From: JBOHER01 sp050701115
GTDB lineage: Bacteria; Actinomycetota; Actinomycetes; Mycobacteriales; Pseudonocardiaceae
Length of the DNA stretch: 27,612 bases
Assembly (NCBI GenBank): GCA_050701115.1
Contig: JBOHER010000307.1
Span: 1 to 27,612, forward strand
Direction: 5' to 3'
Positions within the stretch are counted from its first letter, which is position 1, and each line of letters starts with the position of its first letter. The translations under genes and the position numbers were made by a program. Under the pieces are notes generated by a model. That model was not told where the DNA came from, did no database searches, and was given only the letters and a program-made list of their open reading frames with translations. Shown here one piece after another: positions 17,228 through 26,000 of this stretch.

Positions 17228-19081
17228 ATGACAAGCGCCACCTCGCGAGCGAACTCGTCCGCCGGGTCTACGCCGGCGGCGACCCCGAGCACGCTCGGTT
17301 CCCGTCCTAAGCCCGCGCCTCCGTCGGGCACTCCCGTTCGTCTCACCGGCGCGCAGGCGCTGGTGCGTTCTCTCGAGGCGGTTGGCGTTGAGGTTGTGTT
17401 CGGGATTCCCGGTGGCACGATCCTGCCCGCCTACGATCCGTTGCTCGACTCGACCAAGGTGCGGCACGTGCTGGTGCGCCACGAGCAGGGGGCGGGGCAC
17501 GCGGCCACCGGCTATGCGCAGGCCACCGGCAAGGTGGGCGTCTGCATTGCCACCTCGGGTCCAGGCGCGACCAACCTGGTGACCCCCATCGCGGACGCCA
17601 ACATGGACTCGGTGCCGCTGGTGGCGATCACCGGCCAGCAGACCCGTGCGCTGATCGGGACCGACGCGTTCCAGGAAGCCGACATCTGCGGCATCACGAT
17701 GCCGATCACCAAGCACAACTTCCTGGTCACCGACCCGGCTGATGTTCCCCGCGCGATCGCCGAGGCCTTCCACCTCGCCAGCACCGGCCGTCCCGGCCCG
17801 GTCCTCGTTGACATTCCCAAGGACGTGCTGCAGGAGCAGACCTCCTTCACCTGGCCGCCGGAGATGCACCTGCCTGGCTACCGCCCCACCTTGCGCCCGC
17901 ACGGCAAGCAGGTCCGGGAAGCCGCGAAGCTGATGACCACCGCTCGCCGACCGGTTCTCTACGTCGGCGGCGGCGTGATCAAGGCGCAGGCCTCCGCCGA
18001 GCTCATGAAGCTCGCCGAGCTGACCGGGATCCCGGTGGTGACCACGCTGATGGCGCGCGGCGCGTTCCCCGACTCACACGCCCAGCACCTCGGCATGCCC
18101 GGCATGCACGGCAGCGTCGCCGCGGTGGCCGCGATGCAGCGCGCCGACCTGCTGGTCGCGCTCGGCGCGCGCTTCGACGACAGGGTCACCGGTCAGTTGT
18201 CCTCCTTCGCTCCGGACGCCACCGTGGTGCACGCCGACATCGACCCGGCCGAGATCTCCAAGAACCGCAAGGCCGATGTGCCGATCGTGGGCGATTGCAA
18301 GGAGATCATCAACGAGTTGATCGCGGCGGTGAAGTCCGAGATCGATGCCTCGGGCGAACCCGACTTCGACGCGTGGTGGACCCAGATCGAGGCGTGGCGG
18401 GGCACTTACCCGGCAGGCTACGAGTGGCCCGATGACGGAACGTTGGCTCCCCAGTACGTGATCGAGCGGATCGGCCAGTTGGTCGGGCCGGACGCGATCT
18501 ACACCGCGGGGGTCGGCCAGCACCAGATGTGGGCGGCTCAGTTCATCGCCTACGAGAAGCCGGGCACTTGGATCAACTCCGGTGGCCTTGGCACGATGGG
18601 CTTCGCGGTGCCCGCCGCGATGGGCGCGAAGTTCGGTTGCCCGGACAAGCAGGTCTGGGCCATCGACGGTGACGGCTGCTTCCAGATGACCAACCAGGAG
18701 CTGGCCACCTGTGCGATCGAGGGCGCGCCGATCAAGGTCGCCGTGATCAACAATGGCAACCTGGGCATGGTCCGCCAGTGGCAGAACCTCTTCTACTCCG
18801 GGCGGTACTCCAGCACCGACCTGGGCACCCACGCCCACCGGATCCCCGACTTCGCGCTGCTGGCCGAGGCCATGGGCTGCGCGGGTCTGCGGTGCGAGAC
18901 CAAGGATGAGGTCGACGAGGTCATCAAGCGGGCCATGGAGATCAACGACCGTCCAGTCGTGATCGACTTCGTGGTGGGCAAGGATGCCCAGGTGTGGCCG
19001 ATGGTCGCCGCGGGCACCGGCAATGACGAGATCATGGCCGCGCGCGGTATCCGGCCGCTGTTCGACGAGGACGAGGTGTAA
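17228..19081 (+). CDS. ilvB: Acetolactate synthase large (catalytic) subunit
   Basis: IlvB condenses two pyruvates, or pyruvate and 2-ketobutyrate, the first common step of Val, Leu and Ile synthesis. The 617-residue protein has a 35-residue Ser/Thr/Ala/Pro-rich N-terminal extension. The TPP-dependent core follows, with VVFGIPGGTILPAYD, the catalytic Glu86 in VRHEQGAGH, and a pyrimidine-binding block. The central FAD-associated domain and the ThDP/Mg motif GDGCFQMTNQELATC...NNGNLGMVRQWQ complete it. The ATG at 17228 gives the N-terminus usual in related actinomycetes; ATG at 17204 would add eight residues. It is the first structural gene after the attenuator, separated from it by 77 bp. Confidence 0.96.
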   Translation: MTSATSRANSSAGSTPAATPSTLGSRPKPAPPSGTPVRLTGAQALVRSLEAVGVEVVFGIPGGTILPAYDPLLDSTKVRHVLVRHEQGAGHAATGYAQATGKVGVCIATSGPGATNLVTPIADANMDSVPLVAITGQQTRALIGTDAFQEADICGITMPITKHNFLVTDPADVPRAIAEAFHLASTGRPGPVLVDIPKDVLQEQTSFTWPPEMHLPGYRPTLRPHGKQVREAAKLMTTARRPVLYVGGGVIKAQASAELMKLAELTGIPVVTTLMARGAFPDSHAQHLGMPGMHGSVAAVAAMQRADLLVALGARFDDRVTGQLSSFAPDATVVHADIDPAEISKNRKADVPIVGDCKEIINELIAAVKSEIDASGEPDFDAWWTQIEAWRGTYPAGYEWPDDGTLAPQYVIERIGQLVGPDAIYTAGVGQHQMWAAQFIAYEKPGTWINSGGLGTMGFAVPAAMGAKFGCPDKQVWAIDGDGCFQMTNQELATCAIEGAPIKVAVINNGNLGMVRQWQNLFYSGRYSSTDLGTHAHRIPDFALLAEAMGCAGLRCETKDEVDEVIKRAMEINDRPVVIDFVVGKDAQVWPMVAAGTGNDEIMAARGIRPLFDEDEV

Positions 19082-19084
19082 GAC

Positions 19085-19144
19085 GTGAGCACCGACACGC
19101 CCGCCCGCCGCCCCAACCACCGCCCCATGCAGGAGCTGAGCTAG
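19085..19144 (+). CDS. Possible 19-residue bridging ORF between ilvB and ilvN
   Basis: A GTG frame starts 3 bp after the ilvB stop and its TAG shares one base with the ilvN GTG. It would encode VSTDTPARRPNHRPMQELS. It fills the 62-bp gap exactly, so it could pass ribosomes from ilvB to ilvN. The residue content (Pro/Arg/His-rich) does not look like a folded protein. An alternative is that it is the chance remainder of an earlier ilvN N-terminus. Confidence 0.3.
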   Translation: MSTDTPARRPNHRPMQELS

Positions 19145-19650
19145 TGAGCACTCACACATTGAGCGTGCTGACCGAGAACAAGCCCGGTGTGCTCGCACGC
19201 GTCGCGGGCCTGTTCTCCCGGCGGGGCTTCAACATCGAGTCCCTCGCCGTCGGTCCGACGGAGAACCCCGAGGTCTCCCGGATGACGATCGTCGTCGCGG
19301 TGGAGGACCTTCCCCTCGAACAGGTCACCAAGCAACTCAACAAGCTGGTGAACGTCATCAAGATCGTCGAACTCGACCCGGCGAGTTCGGTCCAGCGCGA
19401 ACTGCTGCTGGTGAAGGTGCGCGCCGATGCCACGGTGCGCAGCCAGGTGCTGGAGACGGTGCACCTGTTCCGCGCCAAGGTCGTCGACGTCTCGCCGGAG
19501 GCGCTGACCATCGAGGCGACCGGCACCGCGGACAAGATCTCCGCGTTATTGCGCATGCTCGAGCCATACGGTGTGCGCGAACTCGTCCAGTCCGGCATGG
19601 TCGCGGTCGGCAGAGGGTCGAAGTCCATCACCGCGACATCGACCCGTTAG
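19144..19650 (+). CDS. ilvN: Acetolactate synthase small (regulatory) subunit
   Basis: IlvN activates IlvB and carries valine feedback inhibition. The 168-residue protein begins with an ACT domain (HTLSVLTENKPGVLARVAGLFSRRGFNIESLAVG, residues about 4-37, continuing to about 78). A C-terminal ALS-type domain follows (RELLLVKVRADATVRSQVLETVHLFRAKVVDVS, then GTADKISALLRMLEPYGVRELVQSG). The GTG start at 19144 follows a GGAGCTGAG run that provides a ribosome site about 8 bp upstream. It is an operon member between ilvB and ilvC. Confidence 0.96.
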   Translation: MSTHTLSVLTENKPGVLARVAGLFSRRGFNIESLAVGPTENPEVSRMTIVVAVEDLPLEQVTKQLNKLVNVIKIVELDPASSVQRELLLVKVRADATVRSQVLETVHLFRAKVVDVSPEALTIEATGTADKISALLRMLEPYGVRELVQSGMVAVGRGSKSITATSTR

Positions 19651-19658
19651 ATCTCGCT

Positions 19659-19700
19659 CGTGAGTGAATGTTGTTGCATGGGCAACGTCTGACACTCACG
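19659..19700 (+). promoter_or_regulatory. Two-tier stem-loop in the ilvN-ilvC spacer
   Basis: CGTGAGTG (19659-19666) pairs perfectly with CACTCACG (19693-19700), and inside it GTTGC (19673-19677) pairs with GCAAC (19682-19686) around an ATGG loop. No T tract follows, so it is probably an RNA processing or stability element, or one copy of a dispersed palindromic repeat, not a strong terminator. Confidence 0.55.
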
Positions 19701-19733
19701 ACATCCAAAACCGAAAGGAAGTCAGTAGCCCTC

Positions 19734-20741
19734 ATGTCAGTCGAAATGTTCTATGACGACGACGCCGACCTCGGCCTCATCCAGGCGCGGAAGGTGGCTG
19801 TCATCGGGTACGGCAGCCAGGGCCACGCGCACGCGCTGAGCCTGCGCGACTCCGGTGTCGACGTTCGCGTCGGCCTGCCGGAGACCTCGAAGTCCCGGGC
19901 CAAGGCCGAGGAAGAGGGTCTGCGCGTGGTCACTCCCGCCGAGGCCGCCGCCGAGGCCGACGTGATCATGATCCTGGCGCCGGACACCGCGCAGCGCAAG
20001 ATCTACGCCGAGGACATCGCGCCGAACCTCAAGTCCGGGGACGCGCTGTTCTTCGGCCACGGCTTCAACATCCGGTACGGACTCATCAAGGCCCCGGCCG
20101 ACGTGGACGTCGCGATGGTCGCGCCGAAGGGGCCTGGCCACCTGGTCCGCAGGCAGTTCGCCGACGGCAAGGGCGTGCCCTGCCTGATCGCCGTGGAGCA
20201 GGACGCGAGTGGCAACGCCCAGGAGCTGGCGCTTTCCTACGCCAAGGGCATCGGCGGCACCCGTGCGGGTGTCATCAAGACCACCTTCAAGGAGGAGACC
20301 GAGACCGATCTGTTCGGTGAGCAGGTCGTCCTCTGCGGTGGTGCCAGCGCGCTGATCCAGACCGGCTTCGAGGTGTTGACCGAGGCGGGTTATGCCCCGG
20401 AGATCGCCTACTTCGAGGTTCTGCATGAGCTCAAGCTGATCGTCGACCTGATGTACGAGGGCGGCATCGCGGGCCAGCGCTACTCGGTTTCCGACACCGC
20501 CGAGTACGGCGACCTCACCCGCGGCCCGCGGGTCATCACCCCCGCGGTCAAGGAGGAGATGCGCAAGATCCTGGGCGAGATCCAGGACGGCACTTTCGCC
20601 AAGGAGTGGGTGGCCGAGGATGAGGCAGGCCGCCCGAACTACAAGAAGCTGCAGGAAGAGGGCGCGGCGCACCCGATCGAAGAGGTCGGCAAGAAACTGC
20701 GTGGCCTGATGGCCTGGGTCAACAAGCCGGTTCAAGGCTGA
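19734..20741 (+). CDS. ilvC: Ketol-acid reductoisomerase (class I)
   Basis: IlvC isomerises and reduces acetolactate with NADPH and Mg2+, the second step of branched-chain amino-acid synthesis. The 335-residue protein has the Rossmann motif VAVIGYGSQGHAHALSLRDSG (residues 21-41), the catalytic-site HGFNI with His109, the GPGHLVRR block, and metal ligands in TDLFGEQ (Asp192, Glu196) and EVLHELKLIVDLMYEGG (Glu228, Glu232). The length is that of the short class I enzymes. ATG at 19734 was chosen from the family N-terminus MSVEMFYDDDADL. An AGGAAG lies 13 bp upstream, a longer spacing than usual. Confidence 0.97.
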   Translation: MSVEMFYDDDADLGLIQARKVAVIGYGSQGHAHALSLRDSGVDVRVGLPETSKSRAKAEEEGLRVVTPAEAAAEADVIMILAPDTAQRKIYAEDIAPNLKSGDALFFGHGFNIRYGLIKAPADVDVAMVAPKGPGHLVRRQFADGKGVPCLIAVEQDASGNAQELALSYAKGIGGTRAGVIKTTFKEETETDLFGEQVVLCGGASALIQTGFEVLTEAGYAPEIAYFEVLHELKLIVDLMYEGGIAGQRYSVSDTAEYGDLTRGPRVITPAVKEEMRKILGEIQDGTFAKEWVAEDEAGRPNYKKLQEEGAAHPIEEVGKKLRGLMAWVNKPVQG

Positions 20742-20760
20742 GTCCAAGTACAGCACAACA

Positions 20761-20799
20761 CCAGTGGGGCCCGGCGATACGCATCGCGGGCCCCACTGG
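20761..20799 (+). terminator. Hairpin terminator after ilvC
   Basis: CCAGTGGGGCCCG (20761-20773) and its exact complement (20787-20799) form a 13-bp stem. After one bulged G the stem continues with CGAT/ATCG around an ACGC loop, making 17 pairs. It starts 20 bp after the ilvC stop. No T tract follows, as is common for GC-rich actinobacterial terminators. Confidence 0.75.
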
Positions 20800-20830
20800 C
20801 GTGTCAGGGCTGCCGGAGGGGTCGGGCGGA

Positions 20831-21093
20831 GTGCCTCGCAAGTACTACCCAAGCCGCGAAACCGGGCCGTTTACTACTACCAGAGCGGGCAGCGGGTTTC
20901 CCAGAACGGTGGTTGGTAGTAGAAAAGTGCCGGAGGGTTATTCACAAGTCAGTTGGCGGGGGCCGCCCGGAGGGTGGCTCGCGACGACTGACTGCAGGTG
21001 AGGGGCGTGATTGGTGTGAGCGCGCCGTGGTGAATAGCCCGACTTATGAATAAGACACCCGGTCTGGGTGAGGCCGGTAGTACTTGCAGGCAC
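20831..21093. repeat. Nested inverted repeats (palindromic element)
   Basis: The outer arms are 20831-20849 and 21076-21093. GCAAGTACTACC and its exact complement are extended by GTGCCT/AGGCAC after one bulged C at 20837. The inner arms are TTATTCACAAGTC (20938-20950) and GACTTATGAATAA (21041-21053), complementary at 12 of 13 positions. The right outer arm lies inside the DUF397 relic. The arrangement suggests an inverted duplication or a small palindromic mobile element that has decayed. Confidence 0.55.
20870..20926. repeat. Inverted repeat with CTACTACCA / TGGTAGTAG arms
   Basis: CTACTACCA (20874-20882) pairs with TGGTAGTAG (20914-20922), and after an A-A mismatch TTT (20870-20872) pairs with AAA (20924-20926). 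The 31-nt centre contains a small GGG-TTT-CCC hairpin. It could be a bidirectional terminator or an operator; the TACTACC core also occurs in the outer arms of the surrounding palindrome. Confidence 0.5.
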
Positions 21094-21197
21094 TCCAACC
21101 CACGCGACACGATGGCACGATCCTCATGTTCACGCCCGGTGAGTGGGACGCATTCCTCGCGGGCGTACGGGACTGCGAGTTCGACACCCCGTGGTAG
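21061..21197 (+). pseudogene. Remnant of a DUF397-domain gene (C-terminal part)
   Basis: One frame reads GLGEAGSTCRHSNPRD (21061-21108). After a shift of about two bases near 21108-21110, another frame reads DGTILMFTPGEWDAFLAG and continues to end CEFDTPW-stop at 21197. This joins into the characteristic DUF397 ending (...RHSN-PD-GTxxxFTPxEWxAFLAGVKDGEFD...). DUF397 proteins are small actinobacterial partners of XRE-type regulators. No promoter-proximal half or partner regulator survives here, and an in-frame TAG at 21078-21080 interrupts the second frame. It is a fossil, not a gene. Confidence 0.6.
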
Positions 21198-21208
21198 CCG
21201 GATAGACT
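21180..21208 (+). promoter_or_regulatory. Possible serA promoter
   Basis: TTCGAC (21180-21185) and TAGACT (21203-21208, a TAnnnT -10) are separated by 17 bp. The promoter would overlap the last codons of the DUF397 relic and give a 5' leader of about 100 nt before the serA GTG. Confidence 0.4.
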
Positions 21209-21218
21209 GCGCGGCGTG

Positions 21219-21240
21219 CGCGTTACGTCGAGGTAACGCG
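21219..21240 (+). promoter_or_regulatory. Hairpin in the serA 5' leader
   Basis: CGCGTTAC (21219-21226) and GTAACGCG (21233-21240) are perfect 8-bp inverted arms with a GTCGAG loop, close to the predicted transcription start. It may stabilise the mRNA 5' end or be an operator. Confidence 0.4.
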
Positions 21241-21317
21241 GCAGCGCGGGCAACGCGGAGACCACGTCCCTCGCCCCGCCTGTTACCCCTTTGCCTCAAC
21301 TTGACCGGAGCCGTTTC

Positions 21318-22916
21318 GTGACCACCGCCACTCGCCCCGTTGTCCTCCTCGCGGAAAAGCTCGCCCCGTCCGTCCTGGGCGTCTTCGGCGACGAGGTCGA
21401 GGTCCGCCACGTCGACGGTACCGACCGGCCCGCCCTGCTGTCCGCCGTTGCCGACGCCGATGCGCTCGTCGTGCGGTCGGCGACCAAGGTCGACGCGGAG
21501 GTGTTCGCCGCGTCCAACCGCCTGAAGGTGGTCGCGCGTGCGGGCGTCGGACTGGACAACGTGGAGGTGCCTGCAGGCACCGAGCGCGGCGTGCTGGTGG
21601 TCAACGCCCCGACCTCCAACATCGTCTCGGCCGCTGAGCACGCGGTCGCGCTGCTGCTGGCGGTGGCCCGCCGGGTGCCCGTCGCCAACCAGAGCCTGCA
21701 GGGCGGCGAGTGGAAGCGCAGCTCCTACACCGGTGTGGAGCTCAACCGCAAAACGGTCGGTGTGGTGGGCCTCGGCAAGATCGGCCAGCTGTTCGCCCAC
21801 CGGGTCGCGGCGTTCGGCACCGAGATCATCGCCTACGACCCCTACGTGTCGGCGGCCCGTGCCGCCCAGCTGGGCATCGAGCTGGTGAGCCTTGACGAGC
21901 TGCTCGGCCGAGCCGACGTCATCTCGATCCACCTGCCCAAGACCCCGGAGACGGCGGGCCTGATCAACGCCGACGCGCTGGCCAAGACCAAGCAGGGCGT
22001 GATCGTCATCAACGCAGCGCGTGGTGGCCTTGTCGACGAGGAGGCGCTGGCCAAGTCGATTCAGGACGGCCACGTGGGTGGCGCCGGGGTGGATGTCTTC
22101 GTCACCGAGCCGACCACATCCAGCCCGCTGTTCGGCCTGCCCAACGTGGTGGTGACTCCGCACCTGGGTGCCTCCACCGAAGAGGCGCAGGACCGGGCAG
22201 GCACCGATGTGGCGCACTCGGTGCTGCTCGCCCTGCGGGGCGATTTCGTGCCGGACGCGGTGAATGTGGCCAGCGGCGGCCGGGTGAGCGAGGAGCTGCG
22301 CCCCTATCTGCCATTGACCCAGAAGCTCGGCACGGTGCTCGCGGCGTTCTCCACCAAGGCTCCTGCCGCGCTGACCGTCGAGGTCCGTGGCGAGCTGTCC
22401 AGCGAGGACCCGAGCATCCTCCCGCTGGCCGCGCTGCGGGGTGCCTTCGCGGCCGTGGTCGAGGACCAGGTGACCTTCGTCAACGCCCCGCGGCTGGCTG
22501 AGGAGCTCGGCGTGCAGGTGGACGTCGTGACCGAGCCGGAGAGCAGCATCTACCGCAGCGAGGTCACCGTGCGCGCGGTGCACGCCGACGGCACAACCTT
22601 GTCGGTTTCCGGTGCGATCACCGGGCTGGACGAGGTGGAGAAGCTGGTCGAGGTCAATGGCCGCCACTTCGACATCCGGGCCGAGGGCCACATGCTGCTG
22701 CTCGAGTACCCCGACCGCCCCGGTGTGATGGGCCGGGTCGGCACCCTGCTCGGCGAGGCGGGGGTGAACATCGAGGCGGCGCAGATCAGCCAGACCACCG
22801 ACGGCGCCGACGCGATCATGCTGCTGCGCGTCGACCGCCCGGTGGACGCTCGGGTGCTCGAACCGATCGGTGCCACCGTCGGTGCCCGCACGGTGCGCGC
22901 GGTCACGTTCTCCTGA
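21318..22916 (+). CDS. serA: D-3-phosphoglycerate dehydrogenase
   Basis: SerA oxidises 3-phosphoglycerate with NAD+, the first step of serine synthesis. The 532-residue protein is the long, type I form. The Rossmann domain has GVVGLGKIGQLFAHR (GxGxxG at 151-156), and the catalytic trio is Arg235 (NAARGGLVDE), Glu264 (VTEP) and His282 (VTPHLGAST). An ASB intervening domain (about 320-455) and a C-terminal ACT domain (LLLEYPDRPGVMGRVGTLLGEAGVNIEAAQIS) bind serine in relatives. GTG at 21318 has GGAG 7 bp upstream and gives the normal N-terminus. From memory, M. tuberculosis SerA1 has nearly the same length. Confidence 0.96.
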   Translation: MTTATRPVVLLAEKLAPSVLGVFGDEVEVRHVDGTDRPALLSAVADADALVVRSATKVDAEVFAASNRLKVVARAGVGLDNVEVPAGTERGVLVVNAPTSNIVSAAEHAVALLLAVARRVPVANQSLQGGEWKRSSYTGVELNRKTVGVVGLGKIGQLFAHRVAAFGTEIIAYDPYVSAARAAQLGIELVSLDELLGRADVISIHLPKTPETAGLINADALAKTKQGVIVINAARGGLVDEEALAKSIQDGHVGGAGVDVFVTEPTTSSPLFGLPNVVVTPHLGASTEEAQDRAGTDVAHSVLLALRGDFVPDAVNVASGGRVSEELRPYLPLTQKLGTVLAAFSTKAPAALTVEVRGELSSEDPSILPLAALRGAFAAVVEDQVTFVNAPRLAEELGVQVDVVTEPESSIYRSEVTVRAVHADGTTLSVSGAITGLDEVEKLVEVNGRHFDIRAEGHMLLLEYPDRPGVMGRVGTLLGEAGVNIEAAQISQTTDGADAIMLLRVDRPVDARVLEPIGATVGARTVRAVTFS

Positions 22917-22927
22917 GCGCCCGGATC

Positions 22928-22948
22928 CGGGTCCTCGAAAGGAACCCG
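22928..22948 (+). terminator. Weak hairpin after serA
   Basis: CGGGTCCT (22928-22935) pairs with AGGAACCCG (22940-22948) with one bulged A and a CGAA tetraloop, starting 12 bp after the serA stop. No T tract follows. It may separate serA from the protease gene. Confidence 0.4.
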
Positions 22949-23066
22949 CAACCCGTTCACCTCTTCGGATTCACTTTGAACTAGTCGAGCTGTGCATGGG
23001 CAGTGCTTTGCGAAGCTGACTCCTGCTGTGGGTAGTCAATCACCCTTCTCCGGAGAGTGCAGGTCC

Positions 23067-26000
23067 ATGAGTCCAGCCCGTCATCCCCGTACCCTGCGGG
23101 GTGCCCTGCTGGCCGCATCGGCCGCGCTGCTCGTCGCCGGCCTGCTCGGGGTTCCGAGCGCGGCCGCGCGGGGCCCGGCTCTGGCCGGAGGAACCATCAC
23201 CGCCTTTGTCGAGTTGGACCAGCCTGCCGGGATCGACGCCTATACCGCCGAGCGCGGCGCAGGCCGGGAACAAGCCAGGAGTGCTGCCCGATCCGCGAAA
23301 CGTGCGGTAGCCGAGACGGCTAGGTCGATCCTCGCTGAGCTGCGCACGCACGATCCGGCTGCCCGTGCGCTGTACCGCACCTCCAACGCCGTGCCCGGGG
23401 TCGCCGTCACCGCCGATGCGGAGCGGATTCGGGACCTTGCCGCGCGGGACGACGTCCGGGCGATCCGCCCCATGGTACCGAAGACCCGCACGAACGCGGG
23501 TGCGGCGCAGCTGACCGGGGCGCTGGAATCCTGGCAGCGGACCGGTCGATTCGGCGACGGCGTGCGCATCGGCATCATCGACGACGGGATCGACTACACC
23601 CATGCCCACTTCGGTGGCCCCGGCACCCCGCAGGCCTACCGGGCCATCGATCCGACCACGACCGACCCGAGGTACTTCCCGACGGACAAGGTCGTCGGCG
23701 GAATCGACCTGGTCGGTGACGACTACGACGCCAGCGGGGAGAACGGATCGACCACTCCGGACCCCGATCCGAATCCACTGTCGTGCGGCGGGCACGGCAC
23801 GCATGTGGCCGGTTCGGCAGCGGGCTTCGGTGTGGACGCCCAGGGGGGCACCTTCCGGGGCGACTACGCCGCGCTGACCAGGGAGTCGCTCCAGCAAATG
23901 CGCATCGGTCCCGGCATGGCGCCCAACGCTTTGCTGTACGGGATCAAGGTGTTCGGCTGCCACGGCTCAACCGAGGTCACCGCCCTCGCCCTGGACTGGG
24001 CGCTGGACCCGAATGGTGACGGCGACTTCAGTGACCGGCTTGACATTGTGAACCTGTCGCTCGGCAGCAATTTCGGCGCGCCGGACGATCCGGATTCGGT
24101 GTTTGTGCGCAAGCTCGCCCAGCACGGTGTGCTGCCGGTCATCTCGGCGGGCAACGGCGGCGACCGGTACGACGTGTCGGGTTCTCCTGGCAACACGCCG
24201 GAGGCGCTGACGGTCGCCAGTTCGCGGGACGCCTCGGTGCTGCGGGACGCCGCCGAAGTGATCGCGCCCGGTGACCGCGTGGGCGAACTGGGCGGTCAGT
24301 ACAGCCAGGACTACGCCGACTACGCCACTCTTGACCTCACCTCGCCCGTCGCACCCATCTCGAAGAACAACGCGGACGGCTGCAAGCCATTCTCCGACGC
24401 GGATTCTGTTGCTGTGGAAGGAAAAATCGTCTGGCTGGAGTGGGACGATAACGACACGACCCGAGCGTGCGGTTCGTTTCCCCGCGCGGAGAACGCCGAA
24501 GCAGCGGGAGCGCGGGGCGTCGTACTGTCCTCGGAACTGGAGCATTTCGCCGCTGGGCTTGCCGGAAACGAAGGTGTTCCGCTGTTTCAGTTCACCGCGT
24601 CAGCAACCGCGGCGCTGCGGCCGGCGTTGACCGAGGGCACGCTGCGGGTACGGCTTGCTGGGGATCTGCGCACCAGTCTCGCCACCGTCGATCGGTCCAT
24701 CGTGGACACACCGAGCGAGTTCACCTCGCGCGGGGTTCGTGCTCCCGCGGTGAAACCCGACGTTTCCGCGCCAGGGGACACCATCACCTCGGCCGCCAGT
24801 GGCAGTGGTAGCGGTCGCGCGGTGATGTCGGGTACTTCGATGGCTGCGCCGGTAGCCACCGGCGTCGCGGCGTTGATCCGGCAGGTGAATCCCGACTGGT
24901 CGGTCGAGGAGATCAAGGCCGCGTTGATCAACACCGCTGGTCATGATCTGATGTCCGAGGAGTCGCGGTACGCACCACAACGGGTCGGGGCGGGCCGCAT
25001 CGACGCGAAGTCCGCACTGGACAACGAGATTCTCGCCTTCGTCGCCGACGACCCGGGTGTGGTGAGCGCGTCCTTCGGCGTGATCGAGGTTGACGATCCG
25101 CTGACGGTGAGCAAGACGATCACAGTGGTGAACAAGGCCGCGGCCACCGCCGAGTTCTCCGTGGCCTACGAGCCGGTCACTGAGATCCCGGGCGTGCGCA
25201 TCGGATTGAGCGAGGATGTGGTTCGGGTCGCGCCGATGACGGAAACGGCTGTCGCGGTGTCCGTGACCATCGACGATCCGGCCTCGCTGCGCAAGACGAT
25301 GGATCCCACGGTGCAGGCCATCCAGGCTGACATGGCGCGCCAGTTCGTCGCCGACGCCTCCGGGCGCGTCGTGTTCACCCCGGCGTCCGGGTCGCAGCAG
25401 CGACTTCGGGTGCCGGTCTATGTCGCTCCCAAGCCGGCCGCCGCGATCAGCGTGCCGCACTTGTTGCGGTTCGCTCCCGGCCAGCGGCAGGCCGTGCTCA
25501 ACCTCGATGGACGCGGGCTGGATCAGGGTACGGGAAATCAGGCATACCGATCGATGATCAGCGTCGCCGAGTTGCACGCGAGTTCTCGCCGATTGCCACC
25601 CTGTGGCGAGCACCTCGACTCGCACTGCGCGGTCAACGACACGGCTCGGGGTGGGGATGTGCGCTACGTCGGTGCGATGTCGACCGCGCCGTTGGCAGCC
25701 CAGCAGGGCAGCGCGGACGACGCGCTGCTCGGTTTTGCCATCGCGACCTGGGGTACCTGGGCCAACGTGGGCAGCAACACCGTTCCGGTGGTGCGGATCG
25801 ATACCGATCGGGACGGTGTTGCGGACTTCGAGTCGTATGTGACCAAAGCGCCCGGCACCGACGTGCTCCTGGTGGACACGGTCGATCTGCACGATCCGCA
25901 GGACGACGGCGGTTTCGCCAGCGTGGATCTGCAGCCCGTGAACGGGAAACTGGGCGACGTCGACACCAACGTCTTCGATTCCGACGTCCTGGTCATGCCG

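Larger units (their letters stand above)
20742..21317. other. 576-bp gene-poor gap between ilvC and serA
   Basis: After the ilvC hairpin this gap holds no intact gene I can support. It contains nested inverted repeats (20831-21093), a separate hairpin (20870-20926), the tail of a decayed DUF397 gene (about 21061-21197) and a probable serA promoter and leader hairpin (21180-21240). Short open frames on both strands here have no recognisable family and change frame within the conserved DUF397 stretch. Confidence 0.7.

Noticed and set aside
20801..21001. 66-codon + strand frame in the ilvC-serA gap
   Set aside because: No family resemblance, low-complexity composition, and it runs through the inverted-repeat arms and hairpin.
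20831..21093. Insertion sequence with transposase
   Set aside because: The arms resemble terminal repeats, but the 263-bp segment has no transposase fragment and no clear target-site duplication.
20949..22691. Long open frame (580 codons) on the minus strand opposite serA
   Set aside because: It is the mirror of a high-GC coding frame; the + strand reads a complete SerA with all catalytic residues, and the mirror product has no recognisable motif.
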